The notes below the pieces were generated by a model. That model did no database searches. It was not told where the DNA came from and saw nothing but the letters and a program-made list of their open reading frames with translations. A program made the position numbers and the translations under genes. From Chamaea fasciata (lineage: Eukaryota; Chordata; Aves; Passeriformes; Sylviidae), in NCBI GenBank assembly GCA_029207755.1, contig JARCOQ010000062.1, positions 372,001 through 436,000 of the forward strand: 64,000 nucleotides of DNA, read 5' to 3'. Of this stretch, positions 1 through 9,678 are shown piece by piece; position 1 is the stretch's first letter; each line of letters opens with the position of its first letter.

Positions 1-477
1 GTTGAATGGGCCAAGTTAACCCTTTGAGCAGTGTTTTTTTGTTGACTGAATGTCATAGTAAAGCTTTTGCTCACGTTTCTCTGATTTTCTAAAGTTGCCA
101 GTAAAGGCTGTTTTGTTGTTTTAAGCTTCTGAGAATCTCTTGTTGGTACTTCTCCATTGTTTCCAACTCAGAGTACACAAACAATTGTAATTCCTTTGCA
201 ATGTCTCACGGAGAGAGTTGTTTGGGGGTTGGGGCTCAGGGCTTCTCTGTCCTGCTTGGCACAGCCCAGGCAGGGCTTTCACAGCCACATCCCACACTCC
301 GTTTCCCACCTGGACCCGCTGGTGCCTCTGAGTTCTGCTTGCCCAGCCCCAGGGACGCTCTCCTTGTCTGCCCATTCCCCCACGGTCTCTGGGCAGGGGT
401 GGCCTCAGTGGGAGCTGTGACACCCTCCCTCAGACACTTGGAGGCTGCTGCTGGATTGGACTTCTCCAGAGGCTTGT

Positions 478-735
478 TCAGCCTTCAGCTCTTCAGTTCA
501 GGAATTCAGTGGCCCAGGGCTCCATCAACATTCAGAACACGTTAACAGGCCAAGCCTCTGGGAATAATTTGATTTAAGTTTTCAAATTTTTCTGGTTAAT
601 TGGACAGATTTTAGAACTGTCCTCCAAGTGAATGTATAATATTTTAAAGGACACTGAGAAAAGATTTTTATGGTCCTGTTTAGAGGTTTTATTCCCTATT
701 AATACACTGATATGTGCAATCTCCAATTGGCATTG
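478..735 (+). repeat. Internal duplication, copy A (first part)
   Basis: This stretch resembles 4218-4465: both hold the string CTCTTCAGTTCAGGAATTCAG, then a diverged but alignable AT-rich run that includes AAGTGAATxTAAT and TGGTCCTGTTT/TGATCCTGTTT. The similarity resumes at 1476-1580. The copies are clearly diverged, so the duplication is old. I see no coding potential. Confidence 0.55.
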
Positions 736-1475
736 AATCCAAGTGAGACATAGACTTTAAAGAATTAAGGATTTTAGAGAGGTTAAGATTTTAGTTAGAG
801 ATAAGCTTTGTAGGAATTAATTAAAGTTTGCTAAAAATTAAAAGTTTGTGGTTAGTTAAGGGAAACCAGATTTGAATTAACTTTCCCAGGCCTCAATAAC
901 TGATTGCTTGTCAACTTTATGTTTTGCTTAGCTGGGTTTGTAATGAAGAACAGAGAACCTGATAAATAGATTTAGGAGCACAAGACGATTACAGAAACTC
1001 CCTATTCAGAAACCCATTGAAAGTCATGCACCTGGAGAAATGGGAGTCCTACCAGAGCTCATTTGTCACATTTGCATTGAAAAGGTAGAAAGTTCAGAGC
1101 AAGGACGACTCATCTTACTTTCTTATTTTAAGCCCCCCTCCCCTTGAAAAGGAGCACCGACCCATTTCCAAGGCCAAACTAGCATGCTTAATTGTTTTTT
1201 TGCTAGTTACCATACTAAGCGGAGAATGGGATGGGGGGTGGGGGGGGGGCTCTGAATACGCATTTGTGTTTTGGGTATTCAACATCTTTGTAAATAAAAG
1301 GACTCTGTGATTGTCTGTAAATTGCGGTGTGTATTTGGGAGCCACCCCGCATGCCGCCCGGTGCTGCAACAGACATACACTTTCTAACTTTAAACTGTTA
1401 GAAAGTTTTTGTCCCCCTCACTTGGATATCAGTATTAGCTCAATATTCATATTTTTTTAATAAATCACAAGTACC

Positions 1476-1580
1476 TTCTAATTCACTTTGAATAGCTATG
1501 AAAATCAAGGCCCTTCCTGACTGACAATCAATCAGACTCTGTCCCTACCCCCACCCCACCATTTCCCCCATCCAAGCCCT
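1476..1580 (+). repeat. Internal duplication, copy A (second part)
   Basis: The sequence TTCTAATTCACTTTGAATAG and the following AATCAATCAGACTCTGTCCC with a C-rich tail match 4467-4570. Between the two parts of copy A there are about 740 extra bases that copy B lacks, so one copy gained or lost a segment. Confidence 0.55.
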
Positions 1581-4217
1581 GGGACTCAGAGCAGCCTTGT
1601 GCAAATCTGAGCTCCTTCCACCCCAGGCTGCACCTGCAGCTTTCAGCTCCTTGGCTCCCATTCCCACCTGCTTTCCTTGGAGGAGCTGCCTGAGACACAG
1701 AGGGATGTTCATTTCTTGTCAGCACACAAACCCAGGGGAAGGCACAGCTGCGTAAAATGCAAAAGTCATTTCTCTGCTGGGTATTAACATCCACTTTCCA
1801 CAGCAGACACTCTCAGACCAATGGAAAAGACCTCCTGTGCCCAGCACAGATCCCAAGGTCTCCCCAAAGCCTCCCTGCCCCGATTCTGGCCAGATTTGTT
1901 TTTTGCACACGCTGAAGACAGGAGCTCCCTCCATGCCTAGAGGAAGGAAAAGAGAACAAGTGGATGAAGAGCTCTCCTGTGCAGAGCCAAGGTGCAAGTG
2001 CCACCGGAGTGGGAACCACAACTCACCAGGTTTGTGTCCTTTGGGGCTCCGGGACTGGTGAGACTCAGAGGCACAGAAAGGTTTCTTGCCAACAAACAGA
2101 AGTTGAACACCATACAGTTTAATAAGCATCCCAGCTCTTCCCTCAGCTCTCTGTGATGTCCCAGCAGCATCTGACATGTCCACCATCCCCAAGGGCTTTC
2201 CATGCAGGAAGAGTTTTCGACAAAGACATACGAAAAGGAAATTCTGTGATAGATACAAACACACTTAAGATGTTGACTGATACGATACTTCTGTGAACTT
2301 CAGAGAGATTGGGCAACTGCCTGAAGATCAAAGCATGAAACCAGTCAGTTGAGAGGCACTTGAATGACCAGAGAGTGTCTGGAGGAGGAAATCAGGGAGA
2401 CTCGGGAAGGACATAGATCCAGCTGGTCTAGTAAAGAAATGTCCGTAGTCATGGCAATTGAAACAGGAGAGCTAGAAACACCAGAAGGAATAGGTGAAGA
2501 AAATAATAAACGGAATCTTTTTGACACAACTAGAGAAGAGCAGTATTTCTTGTTATGCCATCAGTAGAAGAATATAGTAGATCCAGGAAATTTCTGGTGG
2601 GAAAACTTTGCCATTTCCTCAACTACTCAAACGACCCAGATAATAAAAATATGCTTGTATATTATGAAATGCACAAGTACGAAAACCTGTGCCCCTTTCC
2701 AGGCAGACATCAGCTGTGTGTGCATGAACAGGCGGTGCCACTTGTGCCCCGAGGTGCCGAGCTGGGATTGGCATCTCTCAGAGAACAGCTGTAGGGGGAG
2801 CAGCGCACCTTGCAAGGTGCATGTCCCGGAGAGCCCCAGAGGGCTCCTGTCCCATAAACATCTGCTCTGCTCCAGGCTGCAACAGGGACCAGCATGGTGC
2901 CAGGATCATCAGAGAACAGGATGAGTGCTGGAATTCAATCCCCTGCCCATCCCGCAGCAGCCCTGCCTTTCCCTCCCCAAGCCCTGGTCTCCAGCACAGC
3001 CATGGAGGCTCTTTGGGCTCTGGACTTTTCCTGCAGCCACCAAGGGCAGCTGAGCTGTGCCTTTGGCACAGTCAGCCCTGCCCAGCGCAGGCGATGCCCA
3101 GCAATTCCTCGCGTGTGCCTGGCCTTGCTGTCAGCCCCGGCAGCGGCCGCGTGGCCCCTTTGTGCCGCCCTGGGCCAGCCACGGTGCCACAGCCCCCGCG
3201 CGGGACAGGAGCACTGCGGGGGGGAACGGCCCCTGTGCCGTGGTGCCCACAGCAGCCTTGGGGCTCTGTGCCCCATGGCCTCCCTGCTGGGCAGCCTCTG
3301 CCAGCTCCTGCACAGCCCGTGGCCCCTGTGGGCCCGCACAGACAGCCCTGCCCCAGGCTCTGCCGGGCTCTGGGCCAGCAGAGAGGCCGGGCAGGGCTGG
3401 CCATGGCCAGGAACAGGCCCTGAGCCCCACGGGAGGATGGAGCTGGGCCAGAGCCAAACTGCCCCGCAAACCTGGGCTGAGCAGCCGGGGCTGGCAATGC
3501 CTGGGGACAGAGGCTGGCATGGGTGACAAATGTCCTGGCCCCCTCCCTGCTCTGTCCGTGCCACCAAGGGCACAGAGCAGCCTCCTCTGTGGGGCACTTG
3601 CCTGTTTTCAATGCCTTCCACAGGCGCTGGCCCTGCCCCACAAGGGCTGGCCTGAGTCCTGCCCCTGCACGCTCACACAGGCTGAGATGGACACTGATGG
3701 TTTCTGGGTCAGGCTCTCTCAGCCCAGCCCAGCTCCCTGCAAGCTCTGCCAGCTGCCCTGAGCTCTCTGCAGCACCAGGGGTCTCTCCCCAGCACAGCTC
3801 AGCCACCTCTGGCCCCACAGCTCTGCTCAGGGCAGGCGGCTCTGGGCAGGGGCCCCACGGCCTCAGCCCCTCGCAAGGGCACAGCAGCAGCTGCAGCTCA
3901 GAGAGGACTCAGCCCCAGCCATGGGGAAGGTGCTGGGCCAAGGCAGAAGAGGCTTCCTGTGTGCCCTGCTCCCCTGTCCCTGAGGTCCTGAGAGCTCTGC
4001 AGCCCCTGCTGCCATCCCATCTGCCCAGGCCAGCACAACAGCGCCAGCCTTGGGGCCCTGCAGAGCTGCTCCTGCTCCAGGCCCAGGGCCCATCCCCAAG
4101 CTGGGGCAGCCAGAAAGCTGTGCCCATTTCTGTTCATTCCTGCTCTGATGAGGATGGATCTTCAGCCCCTTGCAGGCTGATGATGAATTTTACTACTGCA
4201 GGGGCCTCTTCTTTCTT

Positions 4218-4580
4218 GAGCTCTTCAGTTCAGGAATTCAGTGAGAAAGGCTCATCAATATTTGTTCAAAACGCTCAAACAAGAAAAGCGCCTGGAAATA
4301 TTTTAAGCTTTCAATTCTTCTGTGGTCAATTATAGAGATTTCAGAAGTGTATTCAAAGTGAATATAATGTATAGAAAACAAGGCAGAGAGAACTGTTTTG
4401 ACCTGTTTCATGATCCTGTTTGTAGACTGATATCAGCAATGGCCAAATGATATTGACCCCCAACACATTCTAATGCAGTCTGAATAGATATGAAAAATCA
4501 AGACCCTTCATGGCTCACAATCAATCCGACTTTGTCCCACCCCCTCCCCACCATTTCCCTCACCCAGCCCCTGGCACTCC
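4218..4580 (+). repeat. Internal duplication, copy B
   Basis: Contiguous counterpart of 478-735 plus 1476-1580. It runs straight into a CR1 fragment a few tens of bases downstream. Confidence 0.55.
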
Positions 4581-4619
4581 TACGGATCAGGAATGGTGTG
4601 GCCAGCAGGAGCAGGGCAG

Positions 4620-4912
4620 TGATTCTTCCCCTGTGCTCGGCACTGGTTGGGCAGCACCTCGAGTGCTGCGCCCAGTTCTGGGCCCCCCAATTTAGGAAGG
4701 ACATGGAGGGGCTGGAGCGTGTCCAGAGAAGGGCAACAAGGGTGCTGAGGGGTCTGGAGCACAAGTCCTGTGAGGAGCAGCTGAGGGGTCTGGGGCTGTT
4801 CATCCTGGAGAAGACGAGGCTCAGGGGAGACAAGGTGGTGTCAGGGCACAGGTTGGACTTGATGATGTCCAAGGTCTTTTCCAACCTTGCTGATTCCGTG
4901 ATTCTCTGAAAC
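4620..4912 (+). mobile_element. CR1 LINE fragment, 3' end, plus orientation
   Basis: One frame translates to the tail of the CR1 reverse-transcriptase ORF: around [20 protein letters not shown], then [16 protein letters not shown]. It is followed by the typical CR1 3' end, with TCCAAGGTCTTTTCCAACCT and a terminal GATTCCGTGATTCTCT. Only the last few hundred bases are present, as is usual for 5'-truncated CR1 copies in birds. Confidence 0.9.
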
Positions 4913-6425
4913 CAGCCTTGCAGCAGTTGCAGGATGAGGCCTGGGCCTCCTCTCCAGGTGCAGCAGCCCAGGTCCCTCAGCTTCTCCTCACAGCCCCAGA
5001 GCCCATCCTGTCAGTCCTGCAGAGCCTCTGCAGCTCCTCCTCATGGCCCAGAACAGGGAGCCCCACAGCCAGACACACCAGCCCACACGTGCCCCCCTGG
5101 CCTGTGGTGCCTCTGGCAAGGGAGCAGCACAAGGCACTGCAGGAGCCTGCAGACAATTCCTGAAGCACTTGGAGCATGATCCTGCACCCCAAGGGATGTT
5201 CCCATGATGCCAACTCAGGAAGTGAAATGGGGAGTGGGCCCAGAGAGGAAAGGGCAACCAGGGATGGGCTGTTTGCTGGGGAGAGAGCAGGGATGGGCAA
5301 TAGGGAGAAATTTGTACCAGGAAAAGAAAGCCAGGGTGAAGCAAAGGAAATGCTCAGGGCAATTTGGGGATGGCTGCCAGGCAGCGCTTGGCTCTGAGCA
5401 ACAACATCTGCAGTGGCACAGGAAACTCCCAGCTGATGGGAACAAACTTTCTGGCTGACTTCAGAGGCCACGACAGAACTGAGTGGTTTTCTCTCCTGTC
5501 GCCCAGCCCTTCCTGGCCCCAGGGGCTGATGGCATTTGTGCTCCCTCAGGTTCATCTCCCCACACCAACACCATGGGGGTGCTCAGGCCTGCTCTGGGCA
5601 CTGCAAACAGGGGCTCCTGAGCCAGAGCTGCCGTGTCTGTGCCTGCAAGGATGCGGCCCCCGTGTGAGCTGGGAGAGAGGCCAGGGCTGCAGAGGGGGGA
5701 TGTTGTTGGCAGGTGCATGAGGACGCTCTGGGACGCTGCCCGGGGGTGTCCAGCACAGTGGGGATGGATCAGCCCCGGCTCTGCTGCTCCTTCCCGCCTC
5801 CCCCAGGGACCCTGCAGAGCCCCAGCCGGGCTGTTTGCCCCCAGCCTGCCCACGGCCACCCTGGGGCTGCTCACGGGGCTTTTCCGTGCACAGCATTGGG
5901 CCTGGGCGTGTTCTGGAGAGAGCCTGGGCAAGGAGCCTGGAGCAGCGAGGCCCTGCCCTGAGGCGTCAGCGCTGCCCCAGCGGAGCCCATGGCCTGTCCC
6001 TGCTGCAGCCCCGGCACTGCCAGCCCCAGCCCTGTGCCCGGCGCCGAGAGCACTCCGGCCCTACAGCAACACCAGGGCCAGGAGGGCAGCGGGGCAGGGC
6101 CACGGGAGCAGCGCTGCCAACACCAAGGGCTGCTGCTCCTGGGCACAGCTGCTGTGCCAGCACTGATCTGCCCCCAGCTCTCATCCAGAGAAGAGAACCA
6201 AAGGGGGATCTCTGCAGAAAACTTGCCTGCCAGATCCTTGGGTTCCTTTAAAGCCACCAGGAGTGCAGCCCCTCATTGACACAGTCTGTGGCCACACGGA
6301 AGGTGGAGAGAAACAAAATGAGAAATGGCACAAACGGTGACACTGCTTTGTGGACAATATTATAAAAGTAAAACAAAGGAAAAGAACCTCCAAAGTAAAG
6401 CAACAAGAGGTATCAAAAATGACTT
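4913..6425. other. Intergenic, GC-rich, no supported gene
   Basis: Open frames occur on both strands around 5.4-6.2 kb, but their translations are low-complexity. I found no splice-consistent exon series, domain or RNA gene. Confidence 0.45.
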
Positions 6426-6815
6426 TTATGACAAGTGATTTTGAGAAACTGGCCAGCAGTTTAATGTTTGTGAAACCATCCAGCCATCAGTCTTCCACAC
6501 TGCAGCCTCGAGCTCCTGCTTCCTCAGGCTGTAGATGAGGGGGTTCACGGCTGGAGGCACCAGCGAGAACAGAACTGACAGGGCCAGATCCAGGGATGGG
6601 GAGGAGATGGAGGGGGGCTTCAGGTGAGCAAACATGACGGTGCTGAGGAACAGGGAGACCACGGCCAGGTGATGGCGGCAGGTGGAAAAGGCTTTGTGAC
6701 GTCATCCCTGTTTAGACGGGATCCTCAGCACGGCCCTGAAGATCTGCACAGAGGAGAAAACAATGAAAACAAAACAACCAAATACCAAAGAGTCACTAAC
6801 AGCCAAAAGTTCTTT
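6426..6815 (-). pseudogene. Olfactory receptor 3' fragment (TM5 to C-terminus)
   Basis: Read on the minus strand, the sequence encodes the last part of an avian olfactory receptor. A TM5-like stretch (FGCFVFIVFSSVQIFRAVL) is followed by the intracellular loop, HLAVVSLFLSTVMFAHLKPP (TM6) and the TM7 motif NPLIYSLRKQELEAA. The KAFSTC motif of the third loop is present. An in-frame TGA just before RHKAFSTC splits the frame, and everything upstream of TM5 is missing because the heat-shock-factor-like exon abuts it near 6815. It therefore cannot make a receptor. Class assignment (large avian OR14-like group) is from recognition only. Confidence 0.85.
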
Positions 6816-7743
6816 TCTTACCTGGCGGGTTGGAGGCTGGGGGCTGCTGCTCCCTGGGGAGCTGCTGGAAGCTGCAGGGCTGGATCCTGAGCACCTCCCG
6901 GTCGATCGGGGGCAGCTGCCCCCCGTAGAGCTCCAGGAAGCGGCTGGGGGCCCCCTCCTGTCCGAGCAGCCACAGCCGCTCCCCGTGCAAGCCGAGGAAG
7001 TGGCAGGGCGGGATCCGCAGCACCTCCCGCGGGGCGGGCAGTGGCCGCTGCCCATAGAGCTCCTGGAAGCGGCTCGGCCCCTCCCGCCGGGCCGGCCCCG
7101 GCCGCTCCCTGGGCAGCAGGTGGAAGCCGCAGGGCGGGCGCCAGGCGAGCGGCGGCCGTTCCCTGGGCAGCTGCTGGAAGCGGCCGGGCCGGGGACAGCG
7201 CAGCTCCCGGCCGTCCGGCAGCACCCGCTCCCTGTGCAGCAGAAGGAAGCCGCGGGGCGGGCGCCCGGGCGGCAGCGGCGGCCGCTCCCTGGGCAGCGGC
7301 TTGAAGCCGCAGGGCGGGCGCCTGCGCCCCTCCCGCCCCGCCGCCGGCCGCTGCCTGTTGGCCGCGCTCCGGCGCCTGATGCGGAGCAGGATGTCGGGGC
7401 GGTCGTGGCGAAACCAGGGGTTCCTGTAGTGGAGCCAGGCGCCGGCATCGCCCGGCGCGGCTGCGCCAACCCAGCCCGGCCCCTTGCGGAAGCCGTAGCG
7501 GTTCAGCTGGTGCAGGAAGCTGCGAAACTGCGTGGCCCGGAAGGTGTGCGGGGCCGGCCCCTGGGAGCCGCCCGGGCCGAGCAGCTCCCGCTCCAAGAGG
7601 GAGCGGTCGATGAGCAGCCCCCGCGCCTGGCTGTCCCAGCGCACGGAGCGGGCGCGGGGGCTGTTTGCCAGGCGCCACAGCTTGGCGGGGAAGGTGCCGG
7701 CGCTGAGCCCGGCGGGCAGCGGCAGCTCCGGCATGGCGTCCAT
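6796..7743 (-). CDS. Heat-shock-factor-like protein with tandem C-terminal repeats
   Basis: Predicted 315-aa protein if translated to the TAG at 6796; start chosen at the ATG of MDAMPEL, just before the DNA-binding domain. Residues about 14-115 resemble an HSF-type winged-helix domain, nearest in feel to HSF5/HSFY: FPAKLWRLANSP, SVRWD, GLLIDRSLLERELL, FRSFLHQLNRYGFRKG and WLHYRNPWFRHDRPDILLRI. HSF proteins bind heat-shock-element DNA in the nucleus; the HSF5 and HSFY branches are germline-biased (family knowledge). No HR-A/B trimerisation coiled coil is visible. Instead the tail is about eight tandem repeats of roughly 20 residues with a core F-x2-L-x2-[EGQ]-[RQ]. A perfect donor (CAG/GTAAGA, minus, at 6822/6821) lies 8 codons before the stop, so the real last codons may be in an unseen exon. 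The frame stays open upstream only through a simple repeat. Confidence 0.75.
   Translation of the reverse strand: MDAMPELPLPAGLSAGTFPAKLWRLANSPRARSVRWDSQARGLLIDRSLLERELLGPGGSQGPAPHTFRATQFRSFLHQLNRYGFRKGPGWVGAAAPGDAGAWLHYRNPWFRHDRPDILLRIRRRSAANRQRPAAGREGRRRPPCGFKPLPRERPPLPPGRPPRGFLLLHRERVLPDGRELRCPRPGRFQQLPRERPPLAWRPPCGFHLLPRERPGPARREGPSRFQELYGQRPLPAPREVLRIPPCHFLGLHGERLWLLGQEGAPSRFLELYGGQLPPIDREVLRIQPCSFQQLPREQQPPASNPPGKKRTFGC
6822..7310 (-). repeat. Eight tandem ~20-aa repeats in the HSF-like gene
   Basis: Successive units begin near GFKPLPRER, GFLLLHRER, RFQQLPRER, GFHLLPRER, RFQELYGQR, HFLGLHGER, RFLELYGGQ and SFQQLPREQ. Units are 18-23 residues. Later units look arranged in pairs: EVLRIPPC and EVLRIQPC each close one unit, and EGAPS closes the next, suggesting a dimeric period of about 43 residues. 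The coding frame is kept through all units. Confidence 0.8.
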
Positions 7744-7780
7744 CGCTGACTGTGGCCACAACGACCGGAGACCAACGGCC

Positions 7781-7955
7781 GCGGCTCGGCTCGGCTCGGC
7801 TCGGCTCGGCTCGGCTCGGCTCGGCTCGGCTCGGCTCGGCTCGGCTCGGCTCGGTTTGTCTCGGCTCGGTTCGGCTCGGCTCGGTTCGGCTCGGCTTGGC
7901 TCGGCTCGGCTCGGTTCGGCTCGGTTCGGCTCGGTTCGGCTCGGTTCGGCTCGGC
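7781..7955. repeat. (CGGCT)n pentanucleotide array
   Basis: About 35 units of CGGCT (AGCCG on the other strand), pure for the first dozen or so units, then with CGGTT and other variants. It starts about 40 bp upstream of the ATG of the HSF-like gene and is CpG-dense, so it may lie in its promoter or 5' UTR. Translated, it gives the AEPSR repeat seen in all frames, which is not a protein feature. Confidence 0.95.
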
Positions 7956-9261
7956 ACGGGAAGCCCCTGGGCAGGGTGGGCTCTGGGAGCTGTGGTGGAC
8001 TCTGTCCCCACGCTGCATCCTGTGCCTGGGTCACCGTCAGTGATGGAGGAAAAGGACATTGCTTTGTCTTGGCTGGGGAAAGGATGAAAAGGGGACATTA
8101 GAAAGCATTCTTTTGGCCACCTTTTCAGCAGACTAACTGTTTTTTTCTCGCCATCTCTGCCTGTTTTTTGCAGAGTTGGAACATTTCTCATGATTCGCTG
8201 TCAGCAACAGCAGCAGGAAGGGGCAGTGATTTTGTCAGCATTGTCATCAAAACGCTAGTGCTGCCCCATGGATGGATGTTGCTTGATGCCAGGGATGAAA
8301 GGCCTTCACTTGTAGGGCGCTCATGCCGGTGTCTTCCCAAAGGACATTGCCATTTTCTTTCCTCAGGAATCGCTTCTTCTGTTTTTCCCCCCATCTGGGG
8401 AGATTTCCAATGCAAACGCCTCCTGCAGCCAGCTCTTGCCAATGCAGACTGACCAAGGAGATCTTGCAATGGACAGAGACTCCCTAGAGCTGGTGTGGAG
8501 AGGTGAGGGGGGAAGGTTTGTCCTTTAGTCTTGAAGTCTTGTTGGGGAGCTGATTGTGCTTGGGGGGACTGACAAAAATGATGTGTCCTGTAAAACCACA
8601 GAGACTTTGGGGTTGTCATGTTGGGGCAGAAATTTCTGTCTGAGAACTTTTCGAAAAGTTTCAATTAACCTTTTTTTTTTTTTTTTTTTTTTTTCTTTTT
8701 CCCTGCAGAGATCCTTTTCCATACCTTTTGGGGAACTTCCCTCTGCTGGTCTCCCAGGTCAGGCCATTTCCCAAGGTTCCTTCCCAAAGTGAGGAGTAGC
8801 CCATGGCCTCCACTCTCCACTGGAACCAAAGGAAGCACAGAGCTTGCTGTTGCGGGAGAAGAGCTTCTCTTTCCTGCCGGCTTTCCCTTTGGAGCAGGTT
8901 GGTATGTGCTCATTTGATAAAGGGAGGTTTAAACTCTGGAGGTGTTGCATTTCAAACTGCTCCAGCCTCGAGCTCTGGTGTGGGTATCCTTGGACAAAAG
9001 GCCTCCCTGTGTGAGCTCCCAGTGGGCTGGTTCAGTAAGGAAGTTGATATTTCAGGCTTGTGACTGCTGAAAGCAGTTGGTGTCTGGAGGTGTCCGGAGC
9101 TGGGAGCGACTACTTTTCTCGCCTGGCTGCAGAAAAGGTAGTTGGAAAGTGGGGATTGCACTTGCAGAGATGGCCATCAGGGGTGTTTTCCGAGAAATGG
9201 GCTGGCAGAGAGGCAGGTCTTGTGCTCAACTGGCTGTGTGTTTGTTTTGGTGGTGGGGAGA
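7956..9261. other. Upstream of HSF-like gene; no supported gene
   Basis: Mixed sequence with no recognised domain or exon chain. A 24-base T run lies at 8671-8694. Confidence 0.45.
8671..8694. repeat. Poly-T tract (24 bases)
   Basis: Uninterrupted T run followed by CTTTTTCCCTGCAG, which looks like a splice acceptor; no exon beyond it could be supported. Confidence 0.9.
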
Positions 9262-9672
9262 TGTTGTAATGAATCAGCCGAGACTCCATATCCTTCATGC
9301 AGATAAAGCCAATTCTTTATTCACATTGCTTCTTTTGTCCAGTTTTCAGGGACCTCATGCACCACACCCGTTGGCGGGTAGTTTCCTTACTGCCTCATTT
9401 ATTGGTCAGAAGGTCATTTGTGTGTATGTGCTAAGTTTCAGGTTGTTTCCATTTTTCCTTGGTGGGTTCTGATGGAACAGAGCTAATATTTATGCAGATG
9501 CACTTGTTTTTCTCCCTAAGAATAGGCTGTTGTGTGAACAAACTTCTCTTTCTCTAAACAGTTTTCAACTGGGAGCTTGCAGGCTATTGCTAGCTGCTTA
9601 GCTAAAGTAGCATGGCCTCATCCATATTCCATAAGACCTTTCTTTAATAACATTTTTTACCTGTCTGCAACA
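9262..9672 (-). mobile_element. Solo LTR with 6-bp target-site duplication
   Basis: A 411-bp element begins TGTTG and ends CAACA, a perfect 5-bp inverted terminal repeat. It is flanked by GGGAGA at 9256-9261 and again at 9673-9678. A TTTATT at about 9320 would be an AATAAA signal in minus orientation. No internal retroviral sequence is attached, so this is most simply a solo LTR left by LTR-LTR recombination. Six-base duplications are typical of class II (ERVK-like) elements. Confidence 0.8.
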
Positions 9673-9678
9673 GGGAGA

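Larger units (their letters stand above)
1..4600. other. Intergenic sequence without a supported gene
   Basis: I find no exon chain with plausible splice sites, no domain and no RNA gene here. The first 1.5 kb is partly AT-rich, with a G-run near 1230-1250. About 2.8-4.1 kb is GC-rich and carries long overlapping open frames on both strands, which have low-complexity Pro/Ala/Gly/Ser translations and look like composition artefacts. Two diverged copies of one sequence are present and are listed separately. Confidence 0.5.

Noticed and set aside
2821..4335. Several frames of 130-270 codons on both strands
   Set aside because: GC-rich, mutually overlapping, no recognisable domain or conserved counterpart.
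7781..7955. CRISPR-like array
   Set aside because: Five-base units without spacers in a bird genome; a simple microsatellite.
7744..8191. N-terminal extension of the HSF-like frame with AEPSR repeats
   Set aside because: It is the (CGGCT)n array read through; every frame is open across it. The start next to the DNA-binding domain is preferred.
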